This document shows positions 34,448-42,272 of a DNA stretch of 64,000 nt, in pieces. The DNA lies in the NCBI RefSeq assembly GCF_001423845.1, contig NZ_LMPM01000003.1:124001-188000 (forward strand). Reading direction: 5' to 3'. Below the pieces are notes generated by a model. That model saw nothing but the letters and a program-made list of their open reading frames with translations, ran no database searches and was not told where the DNA came from. Source of the stretch: Sphingomonas sp. Leaf357. GTDB taxonomy: Bacteria; Pseudomonadota; Alphaproteobacteria; Sphingomonadales; Sphingomonadaceae. Each line of letters starts with the position of its first letter. Within the stretch, counting starts at the first letter, position 1. The translations under genes and the position numbers were made by a program.

Positions 34448-34962
34448 CAGCCGCGCCGCCGTTTGAACGACCCGCGTGCCAGCCACGCACCGATCCCGAT
34501 CAGGATCAGCGGCATCAGCCAGAGTGGCGCGGTCAGCCAGTTGAACGGGGGATCGTAGGTGACATAGTCGCCATAGCTGGCGATCAGTTTATCGCGGATG
34601 TCCGTCGGGCTCTCCCCGGCGAGTATGCGCTGGCGCACGAGCGAGCGCATGTCGCCAGCCATTTCGGCATCGCTGTCGGCGATCGACTGGCCCTGGCAGA
34701 CCAGGCAGCGGATCGTGCCCATCAGGTCGCGGGCCCGTGCCTCCTTGGCCGGATCGCGGAGCTGCGTGTTGGCAAAATCCGCCGGCGGCAGAGTGCTGTC
34801 GGCGAGCGCCGGCGTGGCCGTGAGAAGAGCCAAAGCGAAAACCCAAGCCGTCACCCCGGACGTGTTTCGTGGTCCACCGGCGCGCAAACGCAGCGGCCGA
34901 GAGGTTTTTGGCACGGTGGACTCCGGAACAAGCCCAGGATGACGGATGTGAGTGTCGCTCAC
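34447..34962 (-). CDS. ccmH: CcmH thiol-disulfide protein with a repeat in its signal peptide
   Basis: 171 residues. The redox motif is IRCLVCQGQSIADSDAEMAGDMR (LRCxxC type) near residues 83-105, followed by the membrane helix LTAPLWLMPLILIGIGAWLA. It reduces the apocytochrome heme-binding thiols. Its signal peptide is odd: the hydrophobic core and cleavage site (AWVFALALLTATPALA, residues 39-54) are intact, but residues 7-38 are encoded by a family A palindromic repeat. This lengthens the normally short n-region by about 32 residues. The GTG start overlaps the upstream ccmG stop (GTGA). It is presumably still functional because the core is intact. Confidence 0.9.
   Translation of the reverse strand: MSDTHIRHPGLVPESTVPKTSRPLRLRAGGPRNTSGVTAWVFALALLTATPALADSTLPPADFANTQLRDPAKEARARDLMGTIRCLVCQGQSIADSDAEMAGDMRSLVRQRILAGESPTDIRDKLIASYGDYVTYDPPFNWLTAPLWLMPLILIGIGAWLARGSFKRRRG
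34850..34943. repeat. Palindromic repeat, family A, within the ccmH signal peptide
   Basis: GTCACCCCGGACGTGTTTCG and its partner (GGACTCCGGAACAAGCCCAG) lie entirely in the coding sequence between the ccmH start codon and its hydrophobic core. The spacer is not conserved with other copies. Confidence 0.9.
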
Positions 34963-35486
34963 TTCGCCTTCTCCAGCGCCGCAAGGATTTCCGGAATGTC
35001 GTCAGCCCGGATATCGCCGACATGCTGCAGCACGATCCGGCCCTTGCCGTCGATCACGAACGTCTCGGGCACGCCGGAAGACCCGAGCGCAAGCTGCACC
35101 GCGCTCTGCCTGTCGTCACCGATCCGCTCATAGGGGTCGCCATTGCGCGCGAGAAACGCTCGGATCGCGATCGAAGTATCGCGGATCGCCAGTCCATCCA
35201 CCGCGACGCCCATCTTTTTCAGCCGCAGCAGCATCGGTGCCTCGGCGATGCACGGGATGCACCAGCTGGCGAACACGTTGAGCAGCCGCGGCTTCCCATC
35301 GGCGAACATCGTATTGGACAGGCCCGGCTTGCCCGGCACGATCGCGCCGACCGTGAACGCCGGCAGCGTCTTGCCGACCATCGCCGATCGCACCGTCCGC
35401 TCGGCCGGCCGCGTCAGGCCGATCGCCACGACGGCGAAGATCAGGGCGAACATGCCGAGCGGCAGCCAGATCAGCCCGCGCTTCAT
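34959..35486 (-). CDS. ccmG: Thiol:disulfide interchange protein CcmG/DsbE
   Basis: 175 residues: an N-terminal membrane anchor (LIWLPLGMFALIFAVVAIGL), then a thioredoxin fold with the active site NVFASWCIPCIAEAPML (WCxxC) and the cis-Pro region SGVPETFVIDGKGRI. It reduces apocytochrome c in the periplasm together with CcmH. The ATG overlaps the ccmF stop (ATGA). Standard length and start. Confidence 0.94.
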   Translation of the reverse strand: MKRGLIWLPLGMFALIFAVVAIGLTRPAERTVRSAMVGKTLPAFTVGAIVPGKPGLSNTMFADGKPRLLNVFASWCIPCIAEAPMLLRLKKMGVAVDGLAIRDTSIAIRAFLARNGDPYERIGDDRQSAVQLALGSSGVPETFVIDGKGRIVLQHVGDIRADDIPEILAALEKAK

Positions 35487-37540
35487 ACGTACGCCTCCCG
35501 GTACGACGCCTTGCGCTCGCGCCGCACGCGCCCGATCAGCGACAGCGCGCCGCCCAGTGCGATCAGCGCGCCGCCGAGCCAGATGAACGTCACGAACGGC
35601 TTCCACCACAAGCGCAGCTGCCAGCGGCCCTGTTCGTCGGGAGCGCCGAGGACGGTGTAGAGTTGCCCATCCAACACCGTCGCGATCGCGGATTCGCTCG
35701 TCACGGTGGGCGGCGAGGCGAAGAAGCGCGATTGCGGGCGCAGCACGAACCAGTCGCCATCCTCGCCACGCCGGACGCTCAGGCGCGCCTGCAGGGCCGA
35801 CCAGTTCGCGCCGATCACCGGCGAGATGCCGTCCAGCCGGACGATATACGGTCCGACCCGATGCGGCTCGCCCACGCGCGCCGCGACCAAGGTCTCCTTG
35901 GTGAACGCACTTTCCGACGCCATGCCGGCCAGGCTGACCGCGATGCCGAGATGCGCGATCACCATGCCCCAGGTGAACAGGGGCGTGCGGCGCAGGTTTC
36001 GCTTCCACAATGGTGCCACGCTCGCCGCGGCCAGTCCGGCGGCCAGCGCGATGCCGAGGAACGGCAGGATCGCGATCCCGCCGGTCGCGATGAACACCCC
36101 CGCCCCGGCCAAAGCAGCCGCCGCGATCGGCAGCATCATGCGCTCGACCAGTTCGTTGCCGTCATCGCGCCGCCAGCGCAGCAGCGGACCCGCGCCCATG
36201 ATCGCGACCAGCGCCAGCGCCACCGGCCCCGCCGCCTTGTTGAAGAAGGGCGGCCCGACCGACAATTGTACGCCGAACGACGCCGCGACGATCGGGTACA
36301 GCGTGCCGATCAGCACGATTCCCAGGATCACCGACAGCAACAGATTGTTCGCGACCAGCGCGCCCTCGCGGCTGACCAGATCGAACGTCCGCCCCTGCCG
36401 CACGGTGCCGATCCTGAGCGCGAACAGCACCAGCGCACCGCCGATATAGATCGCCAGCAGCGCGAGGATGAAGCTGCCGCGCTTCGGGTCCACCGCGAAC
36501 GCATGCACGCTGGTGAGAATGCCCGAGCGGACGAGGAACGTGCCGACCATCGACATCGAGAAGGCGACCACCGCCAGCATCACCGTCCATGCGCGCAGAC
36601 CGTCGCGCGTCGCCAGCACGCTGACCGAATGCAGCAACGCCGTCGCCGCCAGCCACGGCATCAGCGAGGCGTTCTCGACCGGATCCCAGAACCACCAGCC
36701 GCCCCAGCCGAGTTCGTAATAGGCCCAATAGCTTCCGGCGGTGATGCCCAAGGTCAGGAATATCCACGCGCCCAGCGCCCAGGGGCGCATCGCCCGCGCG
36801 AACGCCGGGCCGACGTCGCGCGTCACCAGTGCGCCGACCGCGAAGGAAAAGGCGACCGAGATGCCGACATAACCGATGTAGAGCGTCGGCGGATGGAACG
36901 CCAAGCCCGGGTCCTGCAACAAGGGATTGAGCCCGGCCCCATCCGCCGGCACTGGGTCCAACCTTGCGAACGGGTTGGAGGAGAAAAGCAGAAAGGCATA
37001 GAAACCCAGCGCAATCGCCGCCTGCGCGCCGAGCGTCGCGATCAGCGTCGGCTTGGGCAGATTGTGTTCCAGCATGGCCACCGCCGCCCCCGCCAGGCCG
37101 AGGATCGTGACCCACAGCAGCATCGAGCCTTCGTGATTCCCCCACGCCCCGGCGAACTTGTAGAGCAGGGGTTTGTCCGAATGGCTGTTCTGCGCGACGA
37201 GCAGGACCGACATGTCCGATCGCATGAATACGGCGATTAGCAGCCCCATCGCCAGCAGAGCGAGCAGGCCCTGCACGAAGGCGACCGGGCGGACCGCGGC
37301 CATGATCTCGTGCGCACTTACGCCTGCTTGACTCCCCCCCCCGCTCCTCAAACCCGTCTGTGCAGAGCCTGTCGAAGCATTGTCCTGTTTTTCCGCCGCC
37401 GAGGAAAAAGGCAGTCCTTCGACAAGCTCAGGACCGACGGCGCGGGAGTTGAGCCTAATACCCACAATCGCCAGCACCAATTGCAACGCCGCCAGCGCGG
37501 CCGCGAACCACAAAGCGGCAAGGCCAGCCTCGGCGATCAT
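35483..37540 (-). CDS. ccmF: CcmF heme lyase with a repeat-encoded loop
   Basis: 685 residues of polytopic membrane protein. The tryptophan-rich heme motif is YYELGWGGWWFWDPVENAS, and conserved histidines flank it (FHPPTLYIGYVG and ALLHSVSVLA). It attaches heme from CcmE to apocytochrome c. Between the first helix (LWFAAALAALQLVLAIVGI) and the next (FVQGLLALLAMGLL) a family C palindromic repeat adds about residues 34-63 with no frame change. Family members are about 640-660 residues, which agrees with the extra length. The insert should lie in a loop between TM1 and TM2. Confidence 0.94.
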   Translation of the reverse strand: MIAEAGLAALWFAAALAALQLVLAIVGIRLNSRAVGPELVEGLPFSSAAEKQDNASTGSAQTGLRSGGGSQAGVSAHEIMAAVRPVAFVQGLLALLAMGLLIAVFMRSDMSVLLVAQNSHSDKPLLYKFAGAWGNHEGSMLLWVTILGLAGAAVAMLEHNLPKPTLIATLGAQAAIALGFYAFLLFSSNPFARLDPVPADGAGLNPLLQDPGLAFHPPTLYIGYVGISVAFSFAVGALVTRDVGPAFARAMRPWALGAWIFLTLGITAGSYWAYYELGWGGWWFWDPVENASLMPWLAATALLHSVSVLATRDGLRAWTVMLAVVAFSMSMVGTFLVRSGILTSVHAFAVDPKRGSFILALLAIYIGGALVLFALRIGTVRQGRTFDLVSREGALVANNLLLSVILGIVLIGTLYPIVAASFGVQLSVGPPFFNKAAGPVALALVAIMGAGPLLRWRRDDGNELVERMMLPIAAAALAGAGVFIATGGIAILPFLGIALAAGLAAASVAPLWKRNLRRTPLFTWGMVIAHLGIAVSLAGMASESAFTKETLVAARVGEPHRVGPYIVRLDGISPVIGANWSALQARLSVRRGEDGDWFVLRPQSRFFASPPTVTSESAIATVLDGQLYTVLGAPDEQGRWQLRLWWKPFVTFIWLGGALIALGGALSLIGRVRRERKASYREAYV
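37352..37441. repeat. Palindromic repeat, family C, inside ccmF
   Basis: Imperfect inverted arms around GCCTGTCGAAGCATTG and CCTTCGACAAGCTCAG. This is the same repeat family as at 40971 (intergenic) and 56248 (TonB receptor signal peptide). It is completely in-frame. Confidence 0.88.
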
Positions 37541-37983
37541 GGCTCCAGCGTCTTCGTCTCGTGCATGTCGCCTTGCGCCGTCTTGGCCGCCTGTGGCGGC
37601 ATATAGCGTTCGTCATGCTTGGCGAGCAGGTTGGTCGCGATGAAGCTGCGGTCGGCGTTGAACTGACCCTCCGCCACCACGCCCGATCCCTCGCGAAACA
37701 GGTCCGGCGTCACGCCGCGAAAGCGGACCGGCACGGTCGCCACGCCATCGGTCACGACGAACGCGATCGACACGCCGTCCGGCTGGCGCCTGATCGATCC
37801 GTTCTCGACCATCCCGCCCAGCCGCACCGCACGGCCGACCGGCGGCCCGGCCTTGGCGACATCGCCCGGCGCATAGAAGAACGCCGCCTGATCCTTGAGC
37901 GCGGAGAGCGCGAGCAGCCCGGCCCCGATCACCGCCGCGACGGCGAGCAAGGCGAGCGTCAATCGCTGATGCTTGGCCTTCAC
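37537..37983 (-). CDS. ccmE: CcmE heme chaperone
   Basis: 148 residues: an N-terminal membrane helix, an OB-fold (VRLGGMVENGSI, VTDGVATVPVRFRGVTPDLF) and the heme-linking histidine in LLAKHDERYMPP. It covalently carries heme in the periplasm from CcmC to CcmF. The GTG start overlaps the ccmD stop (GTGA). The VTPDLFREGSG segment is native to CcmE, not repeat-derived. Confidence 0.95.
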   Translation of the reverse strand: MKAKHQRLTLALLAVAAVIGAGLLALSALKDQAAFFYAPGDVAKAGPPVGRAVRLGGMVENGSIRRQPDGVSIAFVVTDGVATVPVRFRGVTPDLFREGSGVVAEGQFNADRSFIATNLLAKHDERYMPPQAAKTAQGDMHETKTLEP

Positions 37984-38087
37984 TTCCGCTCCGCCCGGCG
38001 CATCGCCAGATAGCTGACGAGTGCGAGCGCACCGCCACCGGCGAGCGTCACGCCGTAAGCGGCGATGATGAACGGCCAGTGGTTCAT
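37980..38087 (-). CDS. ccmD: CcmD small membrane protein
   Basis: A 35-residue single-pass protein (MNHWPFIIAAYGVTLAGGGALA, then RRAERK). CcmD helps release holo-CcmE from the CcmABCD complex. Its length, single helix and basic tail are typical. The ATG overlaps the ccmC stop and its own stop overlaps ccmE. It is too short for routine gene finders. Confidence 0.88.
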   Translation of the reverse strand: MNHWPFIIAAYGVTLAGGGALALVSYLAMRRAERK

Positions 38088-38839
38088 GCCCCCACCCAAT
38101 CCTTTGCCGCCATCCGCCGCATCCGCGCTTCGGCTTTGGCGACAGCGAGTATCGCGCGCATCCGCATCAGCACCACGCCACTGAAGAACAGGCTGAACCC
38201 GGCCAGCGTGAACCATAACGGCCACAGGATCGACGGGTCGATCGTCGAACCGGTCAACCCGATGCTCGGCCCCTGATGCAGGCTGTTCCACCACACCACG
38301 GAATAGCGGATGATCGGCAGCAGCACCGATCCCGCCACGCCGTAGAGCGCCGGAATCCGACCGTCGCCGCCGCGATCGGCATCGGCGCGAGCCAGCGCCA
38401 TATAGCCGAGATAAACGAAGAACAGCAGCAGCATCGAGGTCAGCCGCCCGTCCCATTGCCACCACGTGCCCCAGGTCGGTCGGCCCCAGATCGATCCGGT
38501 GACCAGGCACAACGCCGCGAACACCGCGCCCGGCAAGGCGATCGCTCGCGCCGCGATCCCGGCCAGCGGGTGGCGCCAGACCAAGAACACGAGGCTCGAC
38601 ACCGCGATGCCGGTCCAGCCGCCCATGCCGAGCCACGCGGTCGGCACATGGATGTACATGATCCGCACCGAATCGCGCTGCAGGAAGTCCGGCGGCGTCT
38701 GCGTCAGCCCCGCCCACGCGCCGAACGCGATCAGCACCACGCCGGCCCAGAACAGAGCGGGCGTCAGCGGCCGCGCGATCTTCAGGAAACGAGCGGGGTT
38801 GGCTAACGCGTGAAAGCGGGGGATGGGAAGGCTGGGCAC
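38084..38839 (-). CDS. ccmC: CcmC heme exporter/handler
   Basis: About 251 residues with six hydrophobic helices. The WWD heme motif is WGTWWQWDGRLTSMLLLFFVYLGY, and conserved His residues are in MYIHVPTAW and NSLHQGPS. CcmC loads heme onto CcmE. The start is uncertain: I take the GTG at 38839, although there is no strong Shine-Dalgarno and a slightly later start is possible. It is first of the ccmC-D-E-F-G-H-I run. ccmA and ccmB are not in the window, so they must lie elsewhere. Confidence 0.9.
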   Translation of the reverse strand: MPSLPIPRFHALANPARFLKIARPLTPALFWAGVVLIAFGAWAGLTQTPPDFLQRDSVRIMYIHVPTAWLGMGGWTGIAVSSLVFLVWRHPLAGIAARAIALPGAVFAALCLVTGSIWGRPTWGTWWQWDGRLTSMLLLFFVYLGYMALARADADRGGDGRIPALYGVAGSVLLPIIRYSVVWWNSLHQGPSIGLTGSTIDPSILWPLWFTLAGFSLFFSGVVLMRMRAILAVAKAEARMRRMAAKDWVGA

Positions 38840-38972
38840 TATGATCCCGCGTCTAGAGCGAGTTGGCGTGCTACTCAACCGACCAGACGGTGTGCGGCGT
38901 GCGACCATATCGCCGCTCGTCGGTTGTGCCCCCAGAATGCCACCACACACTCCCACGCAAAGGTCTGCTCCC

Positions 38973-39716
38973 ATGAAGAAACTCGTCGCCTTCGATCTCG
39001 ACGGAACGCTCGCCGAGAGCAAGCAGGCGATCGGGGCCGACATGGCCGCGTTGCTGGCGAAGATCACCGCGCACATCCCCCTCGCGGTGATCTCGGGCGG
39101 AGACTGGCCGCAATTCGAGAAGCAGATCGTCGCCCGCCTGCCCGCCGACGCCAAGCTCAAAAACCTCTACATCATGCCGACCACCGGCACGAAACTGTAT
39201 CGCTATGACGGCGAATGGCGCGCGATCTATGCCGATGTGTTTTCTAAGGAAGAGCACGACCATATCCTGAAGGCGCTGGACGATGCGATGGAAACGGCGG
39301 GTTTCGCCGATCAGCAGACCTGGGGCGAGAAGATCGAGGACCGCGGCAGCCAGATCACATTCTCCGGCCTCGGCCAGGATGCGCCGATCGACGCCAAGAA
39401 GGCATGGGATCCCGACTTCGCCAAGCGCAGAAAATTGCAGAGCATCCTGCAGGGCGAGTTGAAAGGTTTCGCGATCAACGTCGGCGGTTCGACCTCGATC
39501 GACATCACTCGCGAAGGCACCGACAAGGCGACCGCGATGGCCAAGCTGGCCGACCATTCCGGCATCGCGACCGCCGACATGATCTTCCTGGGCGACGCGA
39601 TCTATCCCGGCGGCAATGACGATCCGGTGCGCGCGGCCGGCATCGACACGATCAAGGTGCGCGATCCAGAGGAAACGGTGACGGCGCTGACGGGGATGCT
39701 GGCGTTCATGGTGTAA
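38973..39716 (+). CDS. HAD-IIB phosphatase (phosphomannomutase/sugar-phosphatase-like)
   Basis: 247 residues. HAD motif I is VAFDLDGTLAESK near residue 5, motif II AVISGGDWPQF, motif III KATAMAKLADH, and motif IV MIFLGDAIYPGGND. A cap domain of the IIB type lies between motifs II and III. The eukaryotic-type phosphomannomutase family is the nearest shape, so it may act on a hexose phosphate, but the substrate is not proven. The ATG at 38973 is well placed relative to motif I. It is divergent from ccmC with a 133-base gap. Confidence 0.85.
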   Translation: MKKLVAFDLDGTLAESKQAIGADMAALLAKITAHIPLAVISGGDWPQFEKQIVARLPADAKLKNLYIMPTTGTKLYRYDGEWRAIYADVFSKEEHDHILKALDDAMETAGFADQQTWGEKIEDRGSQITFSGLGQDAPIDAKKAWDPDFAKRRKLQSILQGELKGFAINVGGSTSIDITREGTDKATAMAKLADHSGIATADMIFLGDAIYPGGNDDPVRAAGIDTIKVRDPEETVTALTGMLAFMV

Positions 39717-39735
39717 CGCCGACGCATCACCCTGA

Positions 39736-40788
39736 TCAGCCTCGCCCGATCAGCCGCCGCGCCAGCATGTCCGCCACGTCGGAACTCGGTGCGCCGCTGC
39801 GGTCGGCTTCGTCCCACACCTCGATCAAACGGGCCGGGATGCGTTCGATCCGCGCCATGACCTCGGCTTCGTCGCCCTGGCCGAGATATTCGAGGCCGAC
39901 ATTGATGATGCCGCCCGCGTTGATCACGTAATCGGGAGCGTACAGAATGCCCCGCTCGGCCAGCCGCGCGCCGTCTTCGCGCTTTTCGAGCTGGTTGTTG
40001 GCGCCACCGGCGATCACCTTCGTCTTCAGCGCGGCGATCGACGATTCGGTCAGGATCGCACCCAGGGCGTTGGGGCTCACCACGTCGGCCTCGACGCCCA
40101 GAATCGCATCCGCCGCCGCCGTCTGCGCCCCGAGCTCGTCGGCCAGCGCCTGCGCGCGACCGGCGTTGACGTCCGCCAGCGTCAGCCGCGCGCCATCCTT
40201 GGCGAGCAGCTTGGCCAGCCCGCCGCCGACGCTGCCGACACCCTGGATCGCGACATGCACGCCCTGCATCGAATCAGCCCCGAGGCCACGCTTCGCTGCC
40301 GCTTTCACGCCGAGATACACGCCATACGCAGTATACGGGCCCGGATCGCCGCCCGCGCTGCCCGCTGCGACCGGCAGGCCCGACACGTGGCGTGTCTGCG
40401 TGGCGATGACCTTCATGCTCGCTTCGGACATGCCGACATCCTCGGCCGTCACGTACTTGCCGTTGAGCGATTCGACCGCGCGGCCGAATGCCTCGAGCTG
40501 CGCTTGCGAGATCGTGTCGCCCGGCTTGCTCGCCAGCACGACGCCCTTGCCGCCGCCCATCGGCAGGCCGGCCATCGCATTCTTGAAGCTCATGCCGCGC
40601 GACAGGCGCAGCGCATCGGTGATCGCGCGGTCGCTATCGGCATAATGCCAGAAGCGCACGCCGCCCGCCGCCGGTCCAAGATGCGTCGAATGCACCGCGA
40701 TCACCGCCTGCAGGCCGCTGGCGGCGTCGGTGAACAGGTGCACGCCCTCATGCGCGTCGAAATCGGGGAAGCCCCAGCTGCTGGTCAT
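39736..40788 (-). CDS. Leucine/valine/phenylalanine dehydrogenase (Glu/Leu/Phe/Val family)
   Basis: 350 residues, NAD-dependent amino-acid dehydrogenase. The catalytic lysine is in LPMGGGKGVV, a second conserved Lys in SFKNAMAG, and the NAD site in AIQGVGSVGGGLAKLLA. The short length and sequence fit the leucine/valine dehydrogenases rather than the 450-residue glutamate enzymes. It would deaminate branched-chain amino acids. It starts at the ATG 40788, just before tRNA-His, and reads away from it. Confidence 0.9.
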   Translation of the reverse strand: MTSSWGFPDFDAHEGVHLFTDAASGLQAVIAVHSTHLGPAAGGVRFWHYADSDRAITDALRLSRGMSFKNAMAGLPMGGGKGVVLASKPGDTISQAQLEAFGRAVESLNGKYVTAEDVGMSEASMKVIATQTRHVSGLPVAAGSAGGDPGPYTAYGVYLGVKAAAKRGLGADSMQGVHVAIQGVGSVGGGLAKLLAKDGARLTLADVNAGRAQALADELGAQTAAADAILGVEADVVSPNALGAILTESSIAALKTKVIAGGANNQLEKREDGARLAERGILYAPDYVINAGGIINVGLEYLGQGDEAEVMARIERIPARLIEVWDEADRSGAPSSDVADMLARRLIGRG

Positions 40789-40810
40789 GAAATGCTCTCG
40801 GGGAAGAAAG

Positions 40811-40887
40811 TGGGGCGACCGACGGGACTTGAACCCGCAACATCCGGCATCACAAGCCGACGCTCTAACCAATTGAACTACGATCGC
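40811..40887 (-). tRNA. tRNA-His (GTG)
   Basis: Acceptor GCGATCG pairs with CGGTCGC, the D-arm is GTTCAATTGGTTAGAGC, the anticodon loop TTGTGAT has anticodon GTG, and the T-arm contains GGGTTCAAGTCCC. The discriminator is C73 and CCA is encoded. Base -1 (position 40888) is G, so the G-1:C73 pair typical of bacterial tRNA-His is encoded. Confidence 0.93.
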
Positions 40888-40970
40888 CGCAGAGCGGGTG
40901 CCCCTAGCGGCTGGCGGGTGGATGCGTCAAGATTGCCATTCGCGTTTATGGACGTCCCCCTCCCCCATCC

Positions 40971-41058
40971 CGTCTTCCCTGAGCTTGTCGAAGGGCTGTC
41001 CTTCTGTCCAACCGGGCGAAGGAAGGGCAGTGCTTCGACAAGCTCAGCACAGACGGGG
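40971..41058. repeat. Palindromic repeat, family C, intergenic copy
   Basis: Inverted arms CCTGAGCTTGTCGAAGGGCT and GCAGTGCTTCGACAAGCTCA with a spacer of about 20 bases, between tRNA-His and gspN. This is the reference copy for the in-gene copies in ccmF and the TonB receptor. Confidence 0.9.
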
Positions 41059-41076
41059 TTGGGGCAGGCGTGATCG

Positions 41077-41796
41077 CTAAAGCGTCCCCTCGACCGCCAG
41101 CGTATACCCTCCGGCCGACTGCTGGAACCCGCTCGTCATCAGTTTCGCGCCGTCCGCCGGATCGCCCGGCCGCACCGTCAGTTCCGCGCGGAAGCGCCCC
41201 GACGGCCACAGGCGGATCGCCGCCGTCTCGTTGCCCGACTGGCTGGCGAGCGGCAGCAGCAGCGCGCCCGATTCGCACTTCGCCGTGCCGCTGAGGCCCT
41301 GCGCCAGCGGCAATCCGCCGACATCGCCCGACAGCAATGCCTTCACCCGACCCTCGGCGCGCTGACACGATCCGTCCTGGAAGCGCACCGACACGTCGTC
41401 GAGTTCGATTCCCGTGACCGGCACCGGCGCGAACACCGTGCCGGCCGAGAGCGCCCCGGTCATGTCGTCCAGCCCGTAACTGTGCCGGCTGACGCCGATC
41501 GCGCCGTGTAGCGCGCGCGCGTCACCCCGGCTGTCGAGCCCGACCCGCGCCCGCCCGACCAGCAACTGGAACGGCGACAGGCCGGCATCCAGGTCCCCGA
41601 CCGACAGTTCGCCGAACCGCGCCTCGCTCAGCGTGCCCCACCACACGCTGCCATTCACCGACCGCGCGCTGAGCCCCTGCTCGCCAAGCCCGATCCAGCC
41701 CAGCACGAGCCGCATCGGCAGGAACGCGATCAGCGCGACGACGAAGGCGGCGGCGAACAGCAGGCCCGGCCCGGTCGTCAGGCGGATCCGCCTCAC
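41077..41796 (-). CDS. gspN: Type II secretion protein GspN
   Basis: 239 residues with one N-terminal helix (GPGLLFAAAFVVALIAFLP) and a periplasmic domain containing VNGSVWWGTLSEARFG and SVRFQDGSCQRAEGRV, the GspN pattern. GspN is an accessory membrane protein of unknown precise role at the end of T2SS operons. The GTG start overlaps the gspM stop. Confidence 0.85.
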   Translation of the reverse strand: MRRIRLTTGPGLLFAAAFVVALIAFLPMRLVLGWIGLGEQGLSARSVNGSVWWGTLSEARFGELSVGDLDAGLSPFQLLVGRARVGLDSRGDARALHGAIGVSRHSYGLDDMTGALSAGTVFAPVPVTGIELDDVSVRFQDGSCQRAEGRVKALLSGDVGGLPLAQGLSGTAKCESGALLLPLASQSGNETAAIRLWPSGRFRAELTVRPGDPADGAKLMTSGFQQSAGGYTLAVEGTL

Positions 41797-42272
41797 AGCC
41801 CGCGCACCTTCAGCGTCATCTGCACCGCGACGGTCTTGTCGCCATTGTTGGTGACGTTCAGTGAATCGACCAGAATGCCCGACGCTTCCAGATCGGCGAT
41901 CCACGCAAGCAGCGCCGCCGGCCGCGCCGAATTGATCGCGATCTGCACCCGGTCGTTGGCCAGCGGATTGGTGGAGGCGAGCGGGAATCCGGCGGCATCG
42001 GCGCGCGCGCGGATGATCGCGTCGAGCGGGCCGGACAAGGTGGGCGGCTTGTTCGCCTGAAGCGCCTGCACCGCCCCGACGCGCGATTCGGTGTCGCCCA
42101 GCCGGACTACCGCGCTGGCGAAGCGTTCGCGGCTCGAGGACAAAGCGTCGCTAAGGGGGCGAATGATGCCGCCCCACACGATCGTCAGCAGCGCCAGCGC
42201 CGCCATCACCAGCAGCAGGCGCTTTTCGCGTAGCGACCGGCCATCAAACCAGGTCTTCAGATTGGCGATCAT
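41793..42272 (-). CDS. gspM: Type II secretion protein GspM
   Basis: 159 residues with a short cytoplasmic tail, a membrane helix (RLLLVMAALALLTIVWGGI) and a ferredoxin-like periplasmic part. GspM partners GspL in the inner-membrane assembly platform. ATG overlaps the gspL stop. Length and layout are typical, sequence identity is low as usual for this family. Confidence 0.87.
   Translation of the reverse strand: MIANLKTWFDGRSLREKRLLLVMAALALLTIVWGGIIRPLSDALSSSRERFASAVVRLGDTESRVGAVQALQANKPPTLSGPLDAIIRARADAAGFPLASTNPLANDRVQIAINSARPAALLAWIADLEASGILVDSLNVTNNGDKTVAVQMTLKVRGL

Noticed and set aside
37537..37983. Repeat insert in ccmE (VTPDLFREG resembles repeat-encoded VTPDLFRG)
   Set aside because: That stretch is the conserved CcmE motif and there is no inverted partner arm nearby.
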